A stretch of DNA of 64,000 nucleotides from Rhodanobacteraceae bacterium (lineage in GTDB: Bacteria > Pseudomonadota > Gammaproteobacteria > Xanthomonadales > Ahniellaceae). The stretch is taken from positions 434,001 through 498,000 of the forward strand of contig JADJFT010000001.1 in assembly GCA_016708465.1 (NCBI GenBank), given 5' to 3'. Positions 59,449-64,000 of this stretch are shown here, piece after piece. Each line of letters starts with the position of its first letter. Position 1 is the stretch's first letter. The position numbers were made by a program, and so were the translations under genes. Below the pieces are notes generated by a model. The model saw only the letters and a list, made by a program, of their open reading frames with translations. It did no database searches and was not told the DNA's origin.

Positions 59449-61281
59449 ATGTCCATCGAAAAGCTGCGCAACATCGCCATCGTCGCCCACGTCGACCATG
59501 GCAAGACCACCCTCGTCGACTGTCTGCTGCGGCAGTCCGGAACGCTTGGCGACCGTCAGGTCATCGCCGACCGCGTGATGGATTCGAACGATATCGAAAA
59601 AGAGCGTGGCATCACGATTCTCGCGAAGAACACCGCGATCCGCTGGCGCGACTACCGCATCAACATCGTTGACACGCCGGGCCATGCCGACTTCGGCGGC
59701 GAAGTAGAACGCGTGCTATCGATGGTCGACTCGGTGCTGATTCTCGTCGATGCCTTTGACGGTCCGATGCCACAGACCCGCTTCGTGACCCAGAAAGCAT
59801 TTGCGATGGGTTTCAAGCCGATTGTCGTCATCAACAAGATCGATCGCCCAGGGGCGCGTCCGGATTACGTATTGAACGCCACCTTCGACCTGTTCGACCG
59901 CCTTGGCGCGACCGAAGAACAGCTCGACTTCACCACGGTCTATGCCTCCGCGCTGAACGGCTACGCCGGCATGACCCCGGACGTTCGCGACGGCAACATG
60001 GACCCGTTGTTCGAAGCCATCGTCCAACACGTCGAAGCGCCCAAGGTCGATGCTGATGGTCCGTTCCAGATGCGCATCAGCCAGCTCGACTACAACAACT
60101 ACGTCGGCCTGATCGGCATCGGTCGCATCCAGCGCGGCAAGATCAAGACCAACACGCCGGTGAGCGTGGTCGATCGCCACGGCGTCAAGCGCAACGCGCG
60201 CGTGCTGCAGGTGCTCGGCTTCATGGGCCTCGAGCGCCGCGAAGTGCCGGAAGCCGAGGCCGGCGACATCATCGCCATCAACGGCATCGAGGCACTCGGC
60301 ATTTCCGATACGGTGTGCGCGCTCGACACGCCGGATGCGCTGCCGGCGCTTACCGTCGACGAACCGACAATCAGCATGACTTTCCAGGTCAACAACTCGC
60401 CGTTCGCGGGTAGCAAAGAACATTCCGGCGGCAAGTTCCTGACCAGCCGCCAGCTGCGCGATCGTCTGAACCGCGAACTGATGCACAACGTCGCGCTGCG
60501 CGTGGAAGACACCGACGAAGCCGAGAAATTCAAGGTCTCCGGCCGCGGCGAACTGCATCTGTCGATCCTCATCGAAAACATGCGTCGCGAAGGGTATGAA
60601 GTAGCGGTGTCACGACCGGAAGTCATCATCAAACAAGTTGATGGCCAGTGGATGGAACCTTTCGAGAACTTGGTCTGCGATCTCGAAGAACAATTTCAGG
60701 GCGGTGTCATGCAGCGGCTTGGCGAGCGCAAGGCGCAGTTGAAGAACATGGAACCCGACGGTCGCGGTCGCGTGCGACTCGAATACCTGATTCCGGCGCG
60801 CGGCCTGATCGGTTTCCAAACTGAGTTCCGCACCATCACCGCTGGTACGGGTTTGCTGTTCCACGTGTTCGAGCATTACGCCGCGAGAGCTGAAGGCTCG
60901 ATCGGCAAGCGTTCGAACGGCGTGATGATCTCGAACGGACAGGGCCCTTCACCGGCATATGCGCAGTTCGCGATGCAGGAACGAGGTCGTCTGTTGATCG
61001 AACCGCTACAGGAAATCTACGAAGGTCAAATCGTCGGCATCCATGCGAAGGACAACGACCTTACCGTTAACGCCTTGCGCGCAAAGCAGCTGACCAACTT
61101 CCGTGCCGCCGGTAAGGACGATGCACTGGCGCTGACACCGCCGGTGAAGATGTCGCTGGAACAGGCGCTGGAGTTCATCGAAGACGATGAACTGGTTGAA
61201 GTCACTCCAAACCAAATTCGCCTGCGCAAAAAGGCACTGACTGAAAACGACCGCAAGCGCGCGTCGCGCCAAGCTGCTTGA
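59449..61281 (+). CDS. typA: Ribosome-associated translational GTPase TypA/BipA
   Basis: Ribosome-binding GTPase involved in stress adaptation and 50S assembly. The 610-residue protein has G1 AHVDHGKTTLVDCLLRQSG near residue 12, G3 DTPGHADFGGEVERVLSM, G4 NKIDRPGARPD, then EF-G-like domains and the TypA-specific C-terminus EGSIGKRSNGVMISNGQGPS. The frame is intact over 1.8 kb. Confidence 0.97.
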   Translation: MSIEKLRNIAIVAHVDHGKTTLVDCLLRQSGTLGDRQVIADRVMDSNDIEKERGITILAKNTAIRWRDYRINIVDTPGHADFGGEVERVLSMVDSVLILVDAFDGPMPQTRFVTQKAFAMGFKPIVVINKIDRPGARPDYVLNATFDLFDRLGATEEQLDFTTVYASALNGYAGMTPDVRDGNMDPLFEAIVQHVEAPKVDADGPFQMRISQLDYNNYVGLIGIGRIQRGKIKTNTPVSVVDRHGVKRNARVLQVLGFMGLERREVPEAEAGDIIAINGIEALGISDTVCALDTPDALPALTVDEPTISMTFQVNNSPFAGSKEHSGGKFLTSRQLRDRLNRELMHNVALRVEDTDEAEKFKVSGRGELHLSILIENMRREGYEVAVSRPEVIIKQVDGQWMEPFENLVCDLEEQFQGGVMQRLGERKAQLKNMEPDGRGRVRLEYLIPARGLIGFQTEFRTITAGTGLLFHVFEHYAARAEGSIGKRSNGVMISNGQGPSPAYAQFAMQERGRLLIEPLQEIYEGQIVGIHAKDNDLTVNALRAKQLTNFRAAGKDDALALTPPVKMSLEQALEFIEDDELVEVTPNQIRLRKKALTENDRKRASRQAA

Positions 61282-61286
61282 TGCGT

Positions 61287-61320
61287 TCAGCGCGGGCTTC
61301 GGTAACGGAACCCGCGCTGA
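61287..61320 (+). terminator. Hairpin after typA
   Basis: TCAGCGCGGG (61287-61296) and CCCGCGCTGA (61311-61320) form a perfect 10-bp stem with a 14-base loop starting five bases after the typA stop. No U run follows, so termination would need Rho or be partial. Confidence 0.5.
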
Positions 61321-61394
61321 GTCCTGTACCAGTAGTCATTGCCGCCGCCGTCGCCAAGCCGCACAATCGGGTCTCGTCCAAGGGAGAAGCGTTG

Positions 61395-62423
61395 ATGCGA
61401 CACAATATGCTGCGGCTGGTGGGGTTATTTGGTGCGAGCGTATTCGCGCTCTTTGATGCCGCTCCGGCAAGTGCACAAGTCGTCGCCAAGCACACGGCGT
61501 ACGGTCTGATCGTCTGCGAGTCGCGCGGCCGCGAGAGTTTCTGCCCGGCCGAAACCCGCTATGGCGTGACCCTGACGCGTGAACTGTCGCGCGGTAGCTG
61601 CGTCCAGGGCCGCACTTGGGGCACGCGTCGCGATGGTATTTGGGTCAGTGGTGGTTGCGCGGCAGAATTCGAAATCGGCTCCGAAGCGCAGAATTCGGAT
61701 GGCGGCTACGACCCCGGCATGGGCAACGGCAACGGCAATATCGGCATCAATAGCATCCGCTGCGAGTCCTACAACAATCGTTACCAGCAGTGTCCGATCG
61801 ACACCCGTGGCGGTGTTGAGCTCGTGCAGCAACACAGCCGCGGTGCCTGTACCGCTGGTCAGACTTGGGGTTATGAACATGGTTTTATCTGGGTCGATCG
61901 TGGCTGCCGCGGTCAATTCGAACTGGGTGGCCGCGGTTACGGCCCGCCGGGTTATGACCAACCCGGATATGGCGACCCGAACTGGGGGATCACCGGTGAT
62001 GAATACCTGATCCGCTGTGAATCAGTCGATGAGCGCCAGGCGTTCTGCCCGTTCGACGTCGGGCGTGCGAACGTCACCATGGAGCGCCAGATCAGCCGCG
62101 GAAACTGCACGTTGGGTCGCACTTGGAATTTCAATCCGCGCGGCATCTACGTCTCCGGTGGCTGTCGCGGTGAATTCCGCGTCGACCGAAACTATCGTCC
62201 GACTCCAGGATATGGTGGCCAGCCCGGCTATGGCGGCTACAACGTGATCCGCTGCGAGTCCTACCGGGAACGCCGCAATTCCTGTCCGGTTGATATCCGT
62301 CGCGGTGCGCGACTTGACCGCCAGCTCAGCAAGGGTGTCTGCCGCGAAGGCTATAGCTGGGGTTGGGATCGCCGCGGCGTCTGGGTCGACAAGGGCTGTC
62401 GTGCCGATTTCGTGATCGATTGA
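61395..62423 (+). CDS. Secreted protein with four DUF3011 repeats
   Basis: Function unknown. The start MRHNMLRLVGLFGASVFALF at 61395 has an AGGGAGA site and a signal peptide cleaved near ASA-QVV. Four repeats of about 65 residues follow, each with a first Cys in I-R-C-E-S, a second in C-P-x-D/E, a third in S-R-G-x-C and a fourth in G-C-R/A-x-x-F; examples are LIVCESRGRESFCPAETRYG and VIRCESYRERRNSCPVDIRR. Linkers are Gly/Tyr/Pro-rich (GYGPPGYDQPGYG). The cysteines suggest disulfides and hence periplasmic or extracellular location. DUF3011 proteins are frequent in Lysobacterales. 342 residues, frame intact. Confidence 0.88.
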   Translation: MRHNMLRLVGLFGASVFALFDAAPASAQVVAKHTAYGLIVCESRGRESFCPAETRYGVTLTRELSRGSCVQGRTWGTRRDGIWVSGGCAAEFEIGSEAQNSDGGYDPGMGNGNGNIGINSIRCESYNNRYQQCPIDTRGGVELVQQHSRGACTAGQTWGYEHGFIWVDRGCRGQFELGGRGYGPPGYDQPGYGDPNWGITGDEYLIRCESVDERQAFCPFDVGRANVTMERQISRGNCTLGRTWNFNPRGIYVSGGCRGEFRVDRNYRPTPGYGGQPGYGGYNVIRCESYRERRNSCPVDIRRGARLDRQLSKGVCREGYSWGWDRRGVWVDKGCRADFVID

Positions 62424-62434
62424 TCGCCGAAATT

Positions 62435-62464
62435 GGATGCGCCGGCACTGGGCCCGGCGCATCC
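62435..62464. terminator. Hairpin between convergent DUF3011 and cyclase-FHA genes
   Basis: GGATGCGCCGG (62435-62445) and CCGGCGCATCC (62454-62464) form a perfect 11-bp stem with an eight-base loop in the 67 bases between the two stops. It lacks a U run. A shared terminator is inferred from position. Confidence 0.55.
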
Positions 62465-62490
62465 GCTGGCGATTCAGTCAATCATTCGAG

Positions 62491-63393
62491 TCAGGGTGAG
62501 CACTGATAGTAAAGAACGTACTCGGCATTGATCGAGCCGGCCTGTCCCAAACTGATGGTGCCGGACTTACGCAGATGAATTTCGTCGCGGTGCAGACGCA
62601 GTTCCTCATCCTCACCGAGACGGACGAAGGTGCCATTGGTGCTGCGGTCGCCGATCATGAAATAACCGCGTTTGAACTCGATCGAGGCGTGGTTGCGCGA
62701 CACCCATTCGGCGTCAATGACCAAGCTGGACATCGGGTCGCGGCCGAGCGTGAACGGATGCGATGCGGCGCCCAACTCCATGATCCGGCCCTTGAAGCGC
62801 AGGGTCAGTTTGGCGCCACCGGCTCCTGGGATGTCATCAAGGCGGATTGCACGTTGCACCGTCGTCACGTTCGACAGGTCTTCCTGCCAAATCACGTCGA
62901 CGATCTCGATCGGCTCCATCTTGCCGGACACGCGCACCGCGCCTAATTGCCTGGTCTTGACGCTGCCGACATTGGTCAGCCCACGAATACTGATGGCGGT
63001 CGTCACGATCTGTTCGCGTTTCGCGGTTGAAGCCATGCGCGCCGCAGTATTGACCGCATCGCCATAGACATCACCGGCTTCGATCAAGGTCTCGCCATGA
63101 TGCATGCCGATGCGGATGCCGATGTTGTCCTTGACGAAAATGGCGTTGTGGGAAACGCACTTCTGCATATCGACTGCCGCGAGGATGCCATTCAGCGCCC
63201 CCGGAAAGGTGCACATGATCTCGTCGCCAATGGTCTTGATAACCTTGCCGCCATGATTGCCGGCGATGTCGGTCAACGCGTCAAGGACGCGCGCGATGAT
63301 GGTGCGAGCCTCGACATCGCCACGCAACTCGAACAGCTTGGTCGAGCCGCTGACGTCGGCAAACAGGATGGTGAGGGCACGGGTCTCGGACAT
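62491..63393 (-). CDS. Class III nucleotidyl cyclase-FHA domain protein
   Basis: Predicted signalling enzyme. From ATG 63393 (MSETRALTILFADVSGSTKL) the protein has 300 residues. The class III cyclase domain covers about residues 1-165: metal Asp in FADVSGSTK, second metal Asp in TIGDEIMCTF, and GDAVNTAARMASTAKREQIV. The C-terminal FHA domain (about residues 200-290) has TLGRDPMSSLVIDAEWVSRN, HASIEF and DRSTNGTFVRL, a complete phosphothreonine-binding set. No transmembrane segment is seen. The product (cAMP, cGMP or other) and the partner are unknown. It is divergent from dnaB. Confidence 0.87.
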   Translation of the reverse strand: MSETRALTILFADVSGSTKLFELRGDVEARTIIARVLDALTDIAGNHGGKVIKTIGDEIMCTFPGALNGILAAVDMQKCVSHNAIFVKDNIGIRIGMHHGETLIEAGDVYGDAVNTAARMASTAKREQIVTTAISIRGLTNVGSVKTRQLGAVRVSGKMEPIEIVDVIWQEDLSNVTTVQRAIRLDDIPGAGGAKLTLRFKGRIMELGAASHPFTLGRDPMSSLVIDAEWVSRNHASIEFKRGYFMIGDRSTNGTFVRLGEDEELRLHRDEIHLRKSGTISLGQAGSINAEYVLYYQCSP

Positions 63394-63560
63394 GACTAGG
63401 TGATGATAGGCGAAGTCTGTCGGTGCGACTACCGTTCCGAATCGATTCTCGCCCGCAATCGGCCCGATTGGATGTCGGTGCGGCCCGGTCTCACGTCCTG
63501 AGATGTCCATAAGCTATCCACAGACTTGTCTGCAACGCCTGACACGCTTCAGGGACTACC

Positions 63561-64000
63561 ATGCCTGCCCTGCCAAACCTGTTGAGCCCTATGGCCGCCC
63601 GCTCAGAATCGCTGTCTGTCGCCAAGAAAATCGATCCACTGCGCGTGCCACCTAACTCAATCGAGGCCGAACAAGCCGTACTCGGCGGCCTGATGCTGTC
63701 GAGCGAAGCCTGGGACAAGGTCGCCGATCGCATCAATGAAGGCGACTTCTACCGGCGCGACCACGCCTTGATCTTTCGTGCCATCGGCGAACTGTCGAAT
63801 AAGTCGATGCCGGCCGATGCGGTGACGCTCGGTGAATGGTTCGAGGCACAAGGTATCGCTGAACTCGTCGGTGGCTCGCGCTACATCCTCGAACTCGCGA
63901 ATACCACGCCATCGGCCGCCAATATCGCTGCTTATGCCGACATCGTGCGCGAGAAGTCGGTGTTGCGGCAGCTGATCGATGCCGGCACGGAAATTGCGGG
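63561..64000 (+). CDS. dnaB: Replicative DNA helicase DnaB (partial, 5' part only)
   Basis: Hexameric helicase of the replication fork. The ATG at 63561 (MPALPNLLSPMAARSE) has an AGGG site six bases upstream; ATG 63591 is an alternative. The visible 146 residues form the N-terminal domain: PPNSIEAEQAVLGGLMLSSE, DFYRRDHALIFRAIGELSNK, YILELANTTPSAANIAAYAD and IVREKSVLRQLIDAG. The RecA-like motor lies beyond the window edge. Confidence 0.95.
   Translation, partial: MPALPNLLSPMAARSESLSVAKKIDPLRVPPNSIEAEQAVLGGLMLSSEAWDKVADRINEGDFYRRDHALIFRAIGELSNKSMPADAVTLGEWFEAQGIAELVGGSRYILELANTTPSAANIAAYADIVREKSVLRQLIDAGTEIA

Overview
The window reads as a chromosomal core segment of a gammaproteobacterium of the order Lysobacterales (Xanthomonadales). 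This rests on the protein sequences of NuoF, NuoG and AcnA and on familiar gene neighbourhoods: smc-zipA-ligA, tpiA-secG-tRNA-Leu-nuoA to H, scpA-scpB-rluB, ftsK-lolA-rarA-crcB-serS, and trxB-(PF04339)-aat-infA facing clpA-clpS. The genus is not assigned. Coding density is very high: no gene-free stretch exceeds 300 bases, the longest being about 280 bases before scpA. I saw no insertion sequence, prophage, CRISPR array or attachment site.

Layout. 1-7780 (minus): complex I genes nuoA to nuoH, with nuoH cut by the window edge. 7816-9228 (minus): terminator, tRNA-Leu(GAG), secG, tpiA. 9296-11054: a short-chain dehydrogenase and a convergent 2-oxoglutarate/Fe(II)-type oxygenase. 11112-19771 (minus): smc, zipA, ligA, epmA, glmM. 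19883-24348: queF, bolA, a YciI protein, then scpA-scpB-rluB. 24425-30883 (plus): the most accessory-looking stretch, with a secreted beta-helix protein, an ECF-type sigma factor coupled to a Ser/Thr kinase with TPR-like repeats, and a zinc peptidase. 30891-37818 (minus): tRNA-Ser, serS, a membrane protein, crcB, rarA, lolA, ftsK. 37958-40809 (plus): trxB, a PF04339 protein, a damaged aat, infA. 40880-43505 (minus): clpA, clpS. 43647-50959 (plus): nudJ, mnmA, hflD, acnA and a three-gene envelope cluster of unknown function. 51071-55385 (minus): aspartate-type aminotransferase, mdh, prpB, prpC. 55539-58056 (plus): lipoprotein, M48 peptidase lipoprotein, lipoprotein. 58100-64000: cyclophilin and lysoplasmalogenase-like genes, typA, a DUF3011 repeat protein, a nucleotidyl cyclase-FHA protein, and the start of dnaB.

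The most striking property is the number of reading-frame breaks. About 22 genes that should be intact (among them nuoG, nuoD, ligA, smc, serS, rarA, ftsK, trxB, mnmA, acnA, prpB) are split by small indels, and several breaks lie at short C runs. The missing part of each protein continues in another frame. A tRNA-Ser gene has lost bases in its T arm, two genes carry single in-frame stops, and aat lacks its middle. Because essential genes are hit and both sides of each break still encode conserved sequence, I infer uncorrected sequencing or assembly errors, not biological decay. Coordinates below give the reconstructed gene extents.

Functionally the window covers respiration (complex I), central carbon metabolism (tpiA, acnA, mdh, methylcitrate-cycle genes), chromosome organisation and division (smc, scpAB, ftsK, zipA, ligA, dnaB), translation and tRNA modification (serS, infA, mnmA, queF, epmA, rluB, typA) and envelope biogenesis (glmM, lolA, secG). 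No certain new system is present. The best candidates for a second look are the sigma/kinase/beta-helix module, the three-gene envelope cluster after acnA, the M48 lipoprotein cluster and the cyclase-FHA protein beside dnaB.
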